Shown here piece after piece: positions 20,119 to 36,114 of a stretch of DNA of 64,000 bases (position 1 is the stretch's first letter; each line of letters opens with the position of its first letter). Under the pieces are notes generated by a model that did not search any database, had not been told where the DNA came from, and was given only the letters and a program-made list of their open reading frames with translations. Source of the stretch: Sabethes cyaneus (lineage: Eukaryota > Arthropoda > Insecta > Diptera > Culicidae); assembly GCF_943734655.1 (NCBI RefSeq), contig NC_071355.1:78629449-78693448 (forward strand), given 5' to 3'. Position numbers and translations under genes: made by a program.

Positions 20119-23100
20119 TTTAGTATATTTCTTTTCTTCGCTTCCATTCAAACAAAGAACTAGTCGTTTTATATCGTTGACAAAAATACACGGCGAGTTG
20201 CAGCGGTATAATTTATGTTTAGTGATCGTTCAGCGTCAACGACTAAACTTACTGTTAGCTACTAAGGCCGGCTAAACTACGCTACTAAAGACGAACAAAA
20301 ACGCCTGTAATTTGCTATTATTTTAATCGTCTTGATTAGCATGAAATAATGAAATTTGAAAAAATTACGATTTCAAAATGTCTTGTTAGAAGCAAGCCTA
20401 ATTTCGCTAGAGTCATTTGGTTCCGGCAATACGTAGTAAGGCACAATCAGAGGATCGAAGAAATTCAGGAGTGATTTATAACATATGCTCTCATGACTCT
20501 CGGATGGAACGGAAAATAACTACTGCTCCGTGTTGTTTGACGAATATCGAATATCGTGTTTTTCACAAGCAGTTTTTCAGTCAGCTAACCTTTGGACAGG
20601 AGCCATTAACGCCGCTCAACGATAGTCCAGCCAGGCGTGCTTTGTTGGCGGGCGTAGAACCTTCGCGCCACCGTTCTGGTCTGGAATTTATCTATAAAAC
20701 GAACCAACTTCCCGCTTCAACAACACCTTCAATGCACTATTAACTATCAATTTTAACTATTGACAGGAGCTCAGATATAACCAGATGTAGGCTGACGACT
20801 ATATTAGTGCTTTTATTGTTTATTTTATGGCGTGCGATTTTTGTGTGTAGGATTTTTCTTATATTTTTATGTTCCTATAATAAGATTTAGGAATAGGTAA
20901 ACGGAAAGCTTTAAAGGGCTAAAAACAATATTCAAATACAAACACAGATACAAGTGTTATGCATTTGTATTTACTCAATACCTGTTGAAGCATTTGAAAT
21001 ATTCAAATAGTGTCATTCAAAGCAATTTAGAAGCAATTCTGAATTGCCAGACCTCCTCGAATTCGTCATATTTACCAAAATGAAAAGTATTCATAGGATG
21101 ATGCTAGAATGAGCCTATCACGGTTATAAGGTAGCGAACAGAATCTTCCTCCATAAGCTACATTTGCATGAAAAAGCATCATTGTTGGTGATAAATCGCC
21201 ATTCTTCGAGGCCTGTTTCATGCGAGTCGTAGTGTTATGACACGTACACGTGCAACGTGTACCGCTCTAAAGTTGTTGCAATCGGCTCGCTTTAAGGTGA
21301 TGTAGCCGCGCTGTCACGCTAAGCTTCAGATTAATGTAAGAACACTTTATTAACGTCCATTGTCCAGTTGTTGAACCGTAAATTAGTAATCTTTTAATGT
21401 GTCTTTTAGCTCACAACGGGTCGTATATTCTCCGAAGCCCATTTCAGTGCACTTTTGCACCGGCGAGTGCACGCTCAGAATGGAGACGCGTGGTGGTCTA
21501 GTTCGATTCGTAGGTGGGCTAATTGAATAGGCACCGTAATATACACACACCTTCGGCATCGTTTCAGAACACTTCAGCCGTGTGAGATGATTTTCTACAG
21601 AGGCGTTAGATTCATTTTCTACAGAGGCGTTTGGTTTCGATTTGTGAAACAGACTGAAGCTGGTTCGGAGGCGTACCGACGCTACGAAAAATGGATTTTG
21701 TGCTACAGGTTGACGTTGCCGGCCGGCGCACCTTGTTGCTGTTTATGATTATGAGCTCCGTCAAAATAGGAGATAGCCTCTCCAATTCTAGAACAAATTT
21801 ATGTATGGTGGCTGGAACGTAGCTTTGCTAAAACCCACATAAAAATACCCATCTACTGTAAACTCTCACGAAGCAAGCATCTTGTTAGATGGTCCTCAAA
21901 TAATTCATTAAAATACAGCCATAACTCAACCAGTGAAATGCCCGGAGCCAAATTTCCAAAGCAAAATATTATGTATAGAAAGTCAAATGAAAAATTCATC
22001 TCTTTTTTCCCATATGAACCCGGACATTAAACAAATCGCCTTTACTTTCGAACGAGACAAAAAGCAGCACAGCCGCCGCGACCAGTTTCTCATTAATTCA
22101 ACTATTAGACTCACTTTTCGTTGGGTCGTCGGATCGTCGCCAGGCAGGTCATAGCAGAAAGGATTAGTAATGCAAGAGGTTTATCGCTTGCTCGTGCCGC
22201 TTCTATTCCCTACGTCACGCTACCATTGGTGGGAACGCGCGGAGATTCTACGCCCAGAAAGCTTGCAAAGCACCGGAGGTAAACAAACATAAATCACCAA
22301 CAGCTGTAAGTTCGCCGACTGATTGCCGATTCCGCGGCACACGCGGTGGCTCCGACTAGTGGAGCTCAAGACACGGCGCTCGGTTTATTGTGCCTTCCCA
22401 GTAGGGAGCTAACACAGATCTGGCCACGTTCTGCCGTCTGTTCTAGCTTGGGGGCTCATAATGTACCAACCTTTGGTTTGTATGCCTGACAGATTATTGA
22501 CATAATCAAATCGTTTAGCCATAATATTGCGCCATCTGTATGCAATCATTGGTCGATTATGTCGGTTCGAACAGCGACTGTCTGTGAACTTACCAGCTCG
22601 AGAACAAATTACTGGCTATTAAAACGCTACACTAATGATCACGCGTCTCCTTGCCTTGGTAATTACATGCCGAGCAAATGTGTAGTTCGGTGGTAGTACT
22701 CGCTTTAACTGGCATTAAAATCTCCCATAGATTGTGGCTCCACTCCGCAGTTCGATGCTAACTAGCTCACGGGACCGAACGGAGTCTGGTGGGTTGGGCG
22801 CCACATCGCAACGTATGGACCTGCCAATAAAGTACCGATTTTAGCCTACTCATCTGCTTGAAGCCTTCTGCGAGTTTCCGAGCTGCTGCGGCGCGTACTG
22901 TTTGGTTGCTTTGCGGTCTGGGGCACACGCCATTAGTGAAAGACACCACGCGCGCCGACGAACGCCTACACTGCCGACAGGCAGACGGCCGCTGCCGGAC
23001 AGGCACGATCAGTATTTTGGCGCCGAAATATGTAATTTTTGCTTCCCACTTTAACGTGTCGGTGGGCCTTTTCGATTGTTGTTTTTGTTTTTTTTTCATG

Positions 23101-23640
23101 GTGGTAGTTTTAAAAAACTGGGCTGGTAACGCTGGGTGTGGGCCAGAACAGCATACTGACACGATGGTTTCGGCGCGTAGGTTGTTGCTGTTTCTACTTG
23201 CAGTGGCCTGCACGGCTGCTGTTTGATGGCCATGAACCGTAACGTCTAGAAATCATCGGTTCGGTGGCGCATATTTAGTGGCATTTGAGCCTATTTGATT
23301 GTGCTGTCATTTTCTGCTGTTGTGACTGTATAAATTATATTGTTTTGATATGATTTACATTGACTGTATCCGCGACGCCGTATTGGCACTTCATTGTGCA
23401 GACAGAGACATATAATTATAATAAAAAATGCTTTGAGACCATGCAGTGACCAATGTTTGTTAGAATGAATTACCGATTTGTTCGATAAGTTCAATAAAGA
23501 ATGTTACGATGGAAATTTGGTCAAAACAAAGCAATCGCGACCGGTTTCGGTTCCCGACCCACTAAAACCCTACCGGAGTCTCTAGCCTCAATCCTCCCTG
23601 GCACCACCTTATCGGTATAATTACAGGGAGAGGTTATTGT
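20119..23640. other. 3.5 kb without a recognised gene
   Basis: No transposon ends, splice-ready exons or domains could be assigned. A short duplication TTTCTACAGAGGCGTT occurs near 21590 and 21615. The part at 22200-23250 is clearly more GC-rich than its surroundings and contains overlapping ORFs on both strands up to 148 codons, none recognised. Confidence 0.5.
23164..23226 (+). CDS. candidate signal-peptide ORF (uncertain)
   Basis: A 20-codon ORF reads MVSARRLLLFLLAVACTAAV and then stops. It has the basic N-region, hydrophobic core and small-residue A-x-A-like end of a secretion signal, and it sits at the 3' edge of a GC-rich block. As it stands it encodes only the signal. It could be a first exon if splicing occurs at or just before the stop (a weak GTTTGA donor), or it could be chance. 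Confidence 0.15.
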   Translation: MVSARRLLLFLLAVACTAAV

Positions 23641-23649
23641 GGTTAACGC

Positions 23650-24530
23650 ACCCTCTTAGATAACTACTGGACTATGGTAGTTAAGCTGTTTATTCGCCGT
23701 TGATCGGCTCTCCAGCGGTACTTGTAGCTCAAGTACAATCTGGGTAGCAGCCGCATTGACCGCTCCCCAGACGTCCCAGTTTGAACACATCCTTTGGACT
23801 AAATTATCCGGAGTAGTGTCCTGTCCGCTCCCTGCCGTTATGTTGCTTCTCGCGCCCACGAATCGAGGGCATATGAAAAAAGTATGTTCTGCTGTTTCCT
23901 CTACATCTACGCATTCGGGACACGCGAAGTACTCCGCATGCCCGAAGTTGTGCAGATACTGCCTAAAACAACCATGGCTTGACAGAATATGTGTCAGATG
24001 GAAGTTGATTTCGCCGTGGCGCCTGTCGAACAACCCGGATACTTTCGGGATAAGTCGATATGTCCACTGGCCTTTTGTGGAACTAGGCCATGTCCGTCTA
24101 TACCTATAGGCCTCATACCCGCTAAGACGCAGATTGCGTCTGGTGAAACTGCGATACGTCTTGGCCACTCTCAAGCACATAACACGATAGGTTACTATCC
24201 AGCTTACCTAGCTTTTGGTTCCTAACGCCGATGATTACACCGACCCGCCATACCTAAGTATGGACTGGACCACATTGGCTAATAGCCTTCGCTTGCTGCC
24301 ATATTCGGAAGAGCTATTAGGCATGATACGAGACAATGCCAAAATAGCTGTGGAAGCCTTCTTGCAGGCATAGTTGACGTGGCTCCCGAACTTGAGCTTG
24401 TCGTCGACCATGACGCCCAGGAATTTTAAGGACCGCGTTGACGAAATAGTCTCCGACGCTGATCTTTGCTTGCTGCACGGATTGTTGCTTGCTTGCGGTT
24501 GTTCCAATTTTCCAGGCATCCATTTATTAG
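23650..24530 (-). pseudogene. R1-like LINE ORF2 C-terminal part
   Basis: From the 5' side on the minus strand: STRSLKFLGVMVDDKLKFGS, HVNYACKKASTAILALSRIM and KRRLLANVVQSILRYGGSV, then a small gap or frameshift near 24235, then YRVMCLRVAKTYRSFT, SSTKGQWTYRLIPKVSGLFD, GCFRQYLHNFGHAEYFACPE and CVDVEETAEHTFFICPRF. The CCHC-like cysteines and the ETAEHxxFxCPRF motif are characteristic of R1-clade C-termini. RT itself is absent. At least two frame breaks are seen. Confidence 0.8.
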
Positions 24531-24539
24531 ACTAATCTC

Positions 24540-24870
24540 AAGTTTTTAGTCTTGACCTTGAAATGCGGTCATACATATATATTAATATTTTTTTTTGAAA
24601 CGATGGTTCTACAATCGATGAAGAGACGGTAGGGGAAAGAAACGATTTTTTTGTGAAGGACGGGGAAGAGCGAAAAGGTGAGGAGAGGGGGGGGGGGGGG
24701 TATTGGTAGTTATGCTCAAGTAGTCGTTTTGACTTCTGCCTTTTGTCCAATGCTGGAAGGTGCATGAGTCGAACCAAGCTATAATCTGAGATTATAACCG
24801 GATTCGAACCCACAACACCCGCCAAGGCATATGGTTCGCTGGTACTTGTACCTTTGAACCATAGAGGCGC
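24540..24870 (-). repeat. tRNA-derived SINE, family B, copy 1
   Basis: The tRNA-like head lies at 24782-24868 on the minus strand: GCGCCTCTATGGTTCAAAGG with an A-box match, then TGTGGGTTCGAATCC as the B box. The body contains TATAGCTTGGTTCGACTCAT, and a GGAAGAGCGAAAAGG/CCTCTCC zone with a 14-base G run at 24687-24700. The same body occurs at 59530-59690. Confidence 0.65.
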
Positions 24871-25137
24871 TGGACAAAAGGAGTCTACTATAAAACCAAA
24901 AGCAATGTTGCGAATTGAACGAGAAGTCAACAATGCCTACTCACACGCGATAGAGTATGAGAAGCATAGCATTCAATGGTTACATCGCCCACGCAGTCGT
25001 AAAAGAAACAGCCCCCGTTGCTGTGTGCAGACATTCTGCTACCCACACACTCGCGGAAGCACAGTCTCACACCGTCTTTCTGCGTAGCTTACTCGCGAGT
25101 CGAAAAACTCATGAGCAATCAGTTGCCCGTGAAGCTA

Positions 25138-25287
25138 ATGAAGAACTGTGATACAAATTTTGCATTACTGTTTCTTTTCTTCATCATCTTCGCCTTGGAT
25201 TCTATTTATGGGCGGGAGTGCGAACCCTCGCGAGTAATTGATATCAGCAGCTCGGGTTTCAACGACGAACGAGAGCGACAACCGTAG
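25138..25287 (+). CDS. candidate small secreted peptide or first exon (uncertain)
   Basis: The 49-codon ORF starts MKNCDTNFALLFLFFIIFAL, a clear hydrophobic signal-like segment, and then DSIYGRECEPSRVIDISSSG to a stop after ERQP. Cleavage after IYG is plausible. Only one cysteine would remain in the mature part. A GTAATT donor lies inside the ORF just after CEPSR, so it might instead be a first coding exon. Nothing nearby supports expression. Confidence 0.2.
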   Translation: MKNCDTNFALLFLFFIIFALDSIYGRECEPSRVIDISSSGFNDERERQP

Positions 25288-25429
25288 CTGTTAGCTAAAC
25301 ACACACTCGCAAAAATTCTTTGCAGTGCATGAATATATAAGAGCGGGGGTCCGAAAGAATGAGTACGCGTCTGTGAGGAAATTAGACCACACTAGTGTGG
25401 GCTTCGCAACACCGATCCGAAAGTAAAGC

Positions 25430-25517
25430 TTGGGTGCTACACTCCGTACACCTTCTGTTTTCATACAACAGACTTCGCAGCCAGCCGATTCTGCAACCTT
25501 GCGATTACGGAGCTCCT
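25430..25517 (-). repeat. SINE fragment
   Basis: Contains ACAGACTTCGCAGCC, shared with the SINE at 34860-35073, and GCAACCTTGCGATTACGGAG, shared with the SINE head at 18487-18602. Confidence 0.45.
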
Positions 25518-25757
25518 AATGTTACATTCGGGCTTGTGTTACATTCGTGCTGGTATTACATTCGGGCTCGTGCTGCATTCGGGTTTGTGTTACATTCGGG
25601 CTTATGTTACATTCGGGCTAGTGTTACATTCGGGCTAGTGTTATATTCGGGCTAGTGTAGCATTCGGGCTAGTGTTACATTCGGGCATGTGTTACATTCA
25701 GGCTTGTGTTATTCGGGCTAGTTGCTTTCGGGCTAGTGGTTTTCGGGCTAATGTTAT
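25518..25757. repeat. 19-bp minisatellite, about 12 units
   Basis: Units of GTGTTACATTCGGGCTAGT follow one another with point changes and a few shortened units at the 3' side. An ORF runs through part of it because 19-bp units rotate the frame; it is not a gene. Confidence 0.9.
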
Positions 25758-25779
25758 AGAATCGTATTGATCACCTCAA

Positions 25780-27270
25780 TCTCATTTCATCCCCATCGAT
25801 TACCACAACTACTGCCTAAGTCGACCTTGTTACAGTCGGTTCCGCTCACCAGCGTATACTTCATTTTAGGCGTAGCTATCTTGAACCCAATCCTCTCTGT
25901 TTCGCATTTTAGTTTGGTGTACTAACCTACCACCGCCTCACCGTGGCAAAGCAGATAAATTGATTGGATATATTAAAAATCGTGCCCCGCATGTTGAATT
26001 CCGCTGGTCTTATGACACCTTCAAGCGCAATGTTGAATGGCAGACAGGAGAGACAATCCGCTTGTCAAAGTCCCTTGCAAGATTCAAATGGGCCCGACAA
26101 TCCGCCATCAATTCTAACACAGCACTGTATCCTATCCATTGTAGCCATGATAAGTAAGTAAGCTTCTTCGGAAAGCCGTTTTCGCCTAGGATTTTTCGTA
26201 GCTCTTTTCGGTTTACACTATTATATGCGGCTTTGAAATTTAATAACAGGTGATTCGTGGGGACTCGAAATTCACCACACTTTTGGAGGATCTGCTGCAG
26301 GGTGAAGATTTGATCCGTTGTAGACCGACCGTCCATGAAGTCGGACTGGTAACGTCCAACGGATCTGTTGGCTATCGGTGAGTAGTCGTTGGAAGATAAA
26401 TTGGAAGAGCATTTTGTAGGCGGTATTCAGGATACTGATCGCTCGGTAGTTCTCACAATCTTGCCTTTTTTGTAAATATGGTAAATAACCTCGTCTTTCA
26501 ACTCCTCCAGCAGTCGTTCCGTATCCCGATTCTTACAATCAATTAATGCAAACAGCTGGCCAACTTGTCTGGGTCTATTTTGATAAGTTCCACTCCAATA
26601 CCATTTTTCCTGCTGCTTTGTTGTTCTTCAGCCACCGAATGACTTCTCTAACTTTGCTTATCGATGGCAGTGGCACATATCTGATGCTTGCTGCACCAAT
26701 GAAGCCACTTTCTTCACTACCTGCAGGTGAAAGACCGTGGACATTCAGGTGTTCATCATTGTGCTGCTTCCACCTTTTGATCACCGTACTATCCTCTGTA
26801 AAAATACCTCGTCAAACCATTCGTTTCGTCGATTCGGTGCCACATGACTTAAGACGATCTAAATCCTCCGCTACGCTGTTAACAGCTGTTTTAACGGCAT
26901 TTCAACAGTCAAGAAGGGCTTCGTCCAGCTCTCCAGCTCCCTCTTTCGGTAGCACGTCTTCGAGCAATGACGCGTAGCTTTTGGTGACATCCGGTTGTTT
27001 CAGTCGCGTTAGATTATGCCTTGACGGGCGCCGGATATCGTATATTGTTTACAACAGATAGTTTTTGACTTATTTTAACCATCACTAGGTAGTGGTCCGA
27101 TTAAATGTTAGCGTTTTGACAGGTTCTGGAGTCGATAATGTCTGAAAAGTGGCGACTATCTAATGGAAGGTGGTCGATTTGTGATTCCGTCCGGTTAGGT
27201 GACCTCAAGGTGTACCGATTAAGTTTTGCGGCAACAATTCACTTATCGAACTAATTCACTGGGCCGAATT
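25780..27270 (-). pseudogene. RTE-clade LINE, end of endonuclease to RT
   Basis: The minus strand, from high to low coordinates, has the end of the endonuclease (SQIDHLPLDSRHFSDIIDSR, then SDHYLVMVKISQ), the linker (VIKRWKQHNDEHLN), LKNNKAAGK, a decayed YRAISIL region, then RSTTDQIFTLQQILQKCGEF and LLLNFKAAYNSVNRKELRK. It stops before the active-site YADD segment, so the 3' half is missing. Several frames are used. Confidence 0.8.
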
Positions 27271-27690
27271 TAGGAGTCGTCTCCACGCTTCTTGGTCTTG
27301 GGCTGCCACTCTTCAGATGCCCCTAGCACCCGCTGTTCTAGCATCCTTGTTACAACGCCCATCCACCGGATACGGGGCCTGCCTCGAAGTCGGCGGCCTC
27401 TTTCGGATTCTCTGCTGAATGTTGTAATCGCTGGTCTGTCGTTTGGCATCCTTACTACGTGGCCAGCCCACTACAGCCTGCCGTGTTTTAGTTGTTTCAC
27501 AATATCCGCATCTTTGTATAGATGGTATATTTCGTGATTCATGCGCCTACGCCACATTCCTTCTTCTAATATGCCGCCAAGAATTGATCGCAGGTTCTTA
27601 CGACTAAAAACGCCAAGGGCTCGTCGATCGCCCACTTTTAATGTCCACGTTTCGTGGCCTTAGAATGCCAAAAATTAGCATCTTATAGAA
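27270..27690 (-). pseudogene. RTE-like LINE 3' end, different family
   Basis: The minus strand reads MWRRRMNHEIYHLYKDADIV, then WAGHVVRMPNDRPAITTF and RGRPRIRWMGVVTRMLEQR. These are the WAGHVxRMPxxRP and GRPRxRW motifs at the C-terminus of RTE-like ORF2. It lies 5' of the EN-RT fragment on the same strand, so it is a separate insertion. Confidence 0.75.
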
Positions 27691-28100
27691 CGCGAGCTTC
27701 TTACGGAATTGCAGGCTACGGAACCCCTAAAAGCAAGTGAGATTTCATTATAATAGTACCGCTTTTCTGCCCCCTTCAATGCAATATTGAACTACAAATT
27801 CGATAGCCCGTCAATTTTCTTCGAACTATCTAAGGTAATAAATAATCATCTAATCCAGTAGTGCCCGGGCATAGGCATGGTGCGGGCCAAATCAGACCGC
27901 CCTATGAATGCCGCAATGGCCGCTTGCCATTCCTGCGCATAACAAAACGTAAAATATGCGGCAGCAAAAACTTTTTTCTGGGTATCACCACAAGATTTAA
28001 ACCGGAAAGCTTGCAGATCCACAATATGCACGAGACATTACGACTAAACTGAGTGACCCGTGTGTCATCCAAAAATTTACTCATAAGTCCACCATGCCTC
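27690..28100. other. repeat-like sequence, not assigned
   Basis: Short ORFs on both strands over 27846-28123 look like decayed repeat. No domain, terminal repeat or tail is visible. Confidence 0.3.
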
Positions 28101-28320
28101 AAATCAGTCCGCGCGGGCTGCACAAATTAACTCAAAGGGCCGCGGTTTGGCCATCACTGATCTAATCGCACCCACTATTCTGACGCGTGACTTTGGACCA
28201 TCAAGGGTAGCAAGAATCAGTTTTATTGGAAATTCACGTTCAAGCAAAATCCGCCACAGCCCATTTCGTTTAACTGAATCGTATCCCACCTTGAAGTCTA
28301 CAAATAAATGGTGAGTCCTG
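28100..28320 (-). pseudogene. RTE-clade RT fragment
   Basis: The minus strand reads DSVKRNGLWRILLEREFPIK and then LILATLDGPKSRVRIVG. This is the RT palm segment after the FDFKxAYDSV motif in RTE proteins. Only about 60 codons remain. Confidence 0.65.
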
Positions 28321-28604
28321 CAAGTTGAGTCCCCGGAATTTTTCGAAGGTTTGTTGTTATTTTTCCTAAATTCATATAGATTTTTGAATAAAATATTAAA
28401 TGTCGAATAAAAGCAAAATTTGATACCTAATTTTATACCTAATAATTTTACACATTCGTATAACTAGCTTTCTAGGAAAGATAAAAGCGTTTAATCATAC
28501 CAATCTACCCCAACTGTGCTGCGGCTGTTTGCCAATTCGTAAATTTCCCAACGCAGTCGAGTGACGGAAATAAACTGTTAGCCCAAAATGTTTTAATAAC
28601 ACTA

Positions 28605-29530
28605 GGGGAATGTCGTCGTGGTTGGGCCGCCTTTTTGACATTCGCCCATAACTTCCGTTTCAAAAAGAATTTTAGAAATCTAAATAGATCGTTGGAAAGG
28701 TCTAAGAATAAGCTATATTTTTGGAAAATCTTGAACTGATTGCTTAATAAATAATAAAGTTATAGACATTTACGTGAAGATAAAAAATGTTGTCATACTC
28801 GGGCCACGTTGTACAGGTTGGGCCACCGCTCTTAATCTAAGAAATACGTATTGAAATTCTATGTAGAGACATCAAAAGAATGAATTTCGTGAGCAACGGC
28901 TCTTATAAGTATAAATATCTTATTTTTAATAACATCTTTGCGAAATTTTTGGTGATCTTGTAAAATCAATATTACTACAATCGCGTTTCCCGAAGTGTAC
29001 TACTGCAATGAAAAATCAACAACAGTCTAGGTTTTTATTATACTAATTTTGCTTTATTTCATCACATTTCCCGCGACTGACGTTCTCTAGCGAAAATTGC
29101 GCTTCTGTACTTAAAATTATGGTGGCCCAACCATGACTACACAAGTGGCCTGACCTTTACAATAAGCGCTTTTGTGGCATTTACCCCCTTACCCTACCCA
29201 AACACCTAACTGGACGGGATTTTTCAATAGCCTTCGAATAGAGCACAACACACTTAATAAATTTTCAATATTTATCCCGATAATTGCATTTCATGAATCA
29301 TTTCTTGAAGAAAAGTTAACTGCACCTGCAAAACTTTTTTTGTATTGATTCAATCAGTGAATTCAGTACGCGTGTTTTGAATACACGATCGAAACTAACA
29401 ATATTGTGAAAAGTTAGCTGTCACAGTAACAAGTTTTACATTGCTTGTACATACATATCACGAGTTACTAAAACTGAAAAAATCGTGGTGGCCCGACCAT
29501 AACAGTGGCCCGACGATAACGGCATTACCC
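28605..29530. mobile_element. 926-bp TA-flanked MITE, copy 1
   Basis: Inverted ends: GGGGAATGTCGTCGTGGTTG at the left and, at the right, GATAACGGCATTACCC. Each end sits against TA. The GTTGGGCC/GGCCCGAC core lies just inside and recurs internally (GGGCCACGTTGTACAGGTTG, GTGGCCCAACCATGAC). It aligns along its length with copy 2 (50719-51636). TA duplication points to a Tc1/mariner-mobilised non-autonomous element. No ORF. Confidence 0.8.
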
Positions 29531-29532
29531 TA

Positions 29533-33930
<4,398 letters not shown>

Positions 33931-33934
33931 CTCA

Positions 33935-34375
33935 TTTTCTATCGCCTGTTTCTCGGAGATGGCTGAACCGATTTATGCGTTATTAGTCTCATTTGAAAGG
34001 TATTATTGCCTAGTATAACACTATTGAATTGTTTCGTGGTCCAACGTTTCGTTTAAAAGTTATAAGCAAAAATGTGAGAACTATGTGAGACGATTTTCTC
34101 CGGAACCACATGAGCAATTTCGATGATCTTAGTACCAAATGAAAGCTCTTGTTATCGTAGAAATTTTCAGAAGGTTTTATTGAAAACAAATGAGTAGTTT
34201 AAAAGTTATGCTTAAAAACGTGTTTTGACAAGGTAATAATTATCACCTGTTTCTCAGAGATGGCCAAACCGATTTATGCGCAATTAGTCTCATTTGAAAG
34301 GTAAGCCGGACAGAGGTTTTTTTTATTGGACTTTTAGTTTAAAAGTTATGAGCAATTGAAGTTACACGTTAAAAA
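33935..34375. repeat. two direct units of about 305 bp
   Basis: CTGTTTCTCGGAGATGGC...CCGATTTATGCG...GTCTCATTTGAAAGGT at about 33945 recurs with few changes at about 34250. Both units continue into AAAAGTTATGAGCA-like text. The second unit is shorter. The repeat abuts the GT tract. Confidence 0.75.
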
Positions 34376-34589
34376 TTTACAATAATTTATAGCGATTTCA
34401 ACCAAGATAATTTATCTTGATTTAATTATTTTAATATTAAACGAGAGGTCTTAACACTGCAAATGTATCTGCTAAATTTCATAAGGGTTGGTTCTACTGG
34501 TCAAAAGATAGTCAGAAATGATTAATGAAATTGATTCAAGAAAACTTTAATGACCAAACCTTTAATGAGACCAAACCTCAAAAACAGAA

Positions 34590-34680
34590 TAATAGAGTAA
34601 AAATGTGTAATTTTTCAACGGGTGTTTGCTTGGAGCAGTTAATTAATAAAATATAGCACATTTTCTTACACTTTTAGGGT
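34590..34680. repeat. interspersed repeat, copy 2
   Basis: Resembles 13500-13625 (TGTGTAATTTTTCAACGGGT, AATAAAATATAGCACAT, TTACACTTTTAGGG). Confidence 0.5.
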
Positions 34681-34859
34681 GACCATGAACCCGCCTAATA
34701 GGGTGACACAATTTTTTGTTTTATAAACGCGTCCAAAAAATAGCGTCTTCACAAAAATTGGAAAACACACTAAAATAAGCAACTTTGCTGCATACAGTGA
34801 AACTATCTATCTCTTACTGGTTGCGAATTTTAATAATTTGCTTAAAGAAACCCCTAAAA

Positions 34860-35073
34860 TCAAGCAAAGCAAAGCCATGGGTGTAAACGTCCTTCAGAAC
34901 TTGACCCTTCTTTATAGACAGACTTCGCAGCCGGTTATTAGAGTACAGGAAAATTACGGGGCTAGGGCAAAGATCTTATTAACTCTGTAGCGGCACCGAT
35001 CAGTCGAGATTCAAACATACGACGACTGGCTTGTTAGGCTAGTATTGTACCCCGATGCTAACTGCGCGGGCCA
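34860..35073 (-). repeat. tRNA-derived SINE, Feilai-like
   Basis: The minus strand begins GGCCCGCGCAGTTAGCATCG, a tRNA-like head with a weak B box (TGTTTGAATCTCG). The body contains GGCTGCGAAGTCTGTCTAT and GAAGGGTCAAGTTCTGAAGG. It ends at the minus-strand 3' side in TTTGCTTTGCTTG, a short pentamer tail. The name Feilai is from memory of Aedes SINEs with this tail. Confidence 0.7.
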
Positions 35074-36114
35074 CTTTAAAATCAGTTCTGCTAAAAGAAT
35101 TGGCACACGATGTTTTTATTGCTTTCCTATGTTCTATAAAGTTATTTAGTAGGTTAAAATATACTCTGAAGATTGTTTATCGCTAGGATGCATATGAATG
35201 ATAAACTAGCACAGCGTTAACAAACAGTGAAATTAAGTTCCGAAGACGTGTCGATTTCTATATGATCATTTCCAGCGAAAAACTTAGCGTCTCCTCTCTT
35301 ACGCTTATTACGGCGGCATATGCATGATAAAATTTAATGCGCATATGCTGCACAACTACGGAAACTGCAGAACATTCATTATTTATTCTCTCGGATATTT
35401 TATAACGGTCGCAATAAATCAAATTGATCAGGAGGATCTGACAGTAAAACTTTCACTTCCTGCTCATGGCTGTATATTTTCGAGTTGATGAAGCTGTCTG
35501 GGTGATTTAGCTTTTCAGCTTTTGCTTAGGCTAACAAAGCGAAAGCTTCACTAAATAATGTCGGTTGCCATCAAGCAGCGGAAAGCATAATCAGATTTAT
35601 TGCTGCTTTCAGCAGAGCGTTATAAACCTACGTGAGTTTATGGCCTGACTCTTCAAGAGGTTATAAAAACCTTTTGCAGGGTGGGCGTGTAGTTTTATAG
35701 CGGTCATCAGAAAATTCTAGAGGAGCTAATAGTTTTATTGGCGGTTTTATGAAATTGGTCATTAAAATCACTAGAGGAACGTATTAAAACAAGTTGCTGC
35801 TTGGGCAGCGCCCCAGACAGTAATTTAACTTAAAGAACGGAAGTCTGTGAGATTTGAGTTGTAAAAAATTTTTCCTTCCATCAAGTTAAAAAGCCTCAAG
35901 TTTAATTTTTTCTGAAGATTTCCTAGAAATGGTAATACGTTGACAAGTAGAAGAAAATTTCTCCTATTCATAAAGAATAGTAAACTAAATATAACTTTAA
36001 ACGTAGTAAACGGTGTTACGATCAAAATTTGGTCGACTTAAAAACACTTTAAAAACACAATACTTCCTTCATTTTGTAAGTGTGTGCGAATAGAATGACG
36101 GCTATTTTGATTTT
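35074..36114. other. 1 kb without a recognised gene
   Basis: AT-rich, short ORFs only. It ends at the target duplication of the jockey-clade LINE. Confidence 0.6.

Noticed and set aside
22767..23226. 148- and 122-codon ORFs on opposite strands in a GC-rich block
   Set aside because: They overlap each other, lack recognisable domains and have compositions expected from GC-rich DNA.
24782..24868. tRNA gene candidate
   Set aside because: tRNA-like head of a SINE; the same body occurs at 59530-59690 and the cloverleaf is too long between boxes.
24538..24933. 131-codon minus-strand ORF with a proline/serine-rich tail
   Set aside because: It translates SINE sequence including a homopolymer run.
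25395..25655. 86-codon ORF with repeated motifs
   Set aside because: It runs through the 19-bp minisatellite and a SINE fragment.
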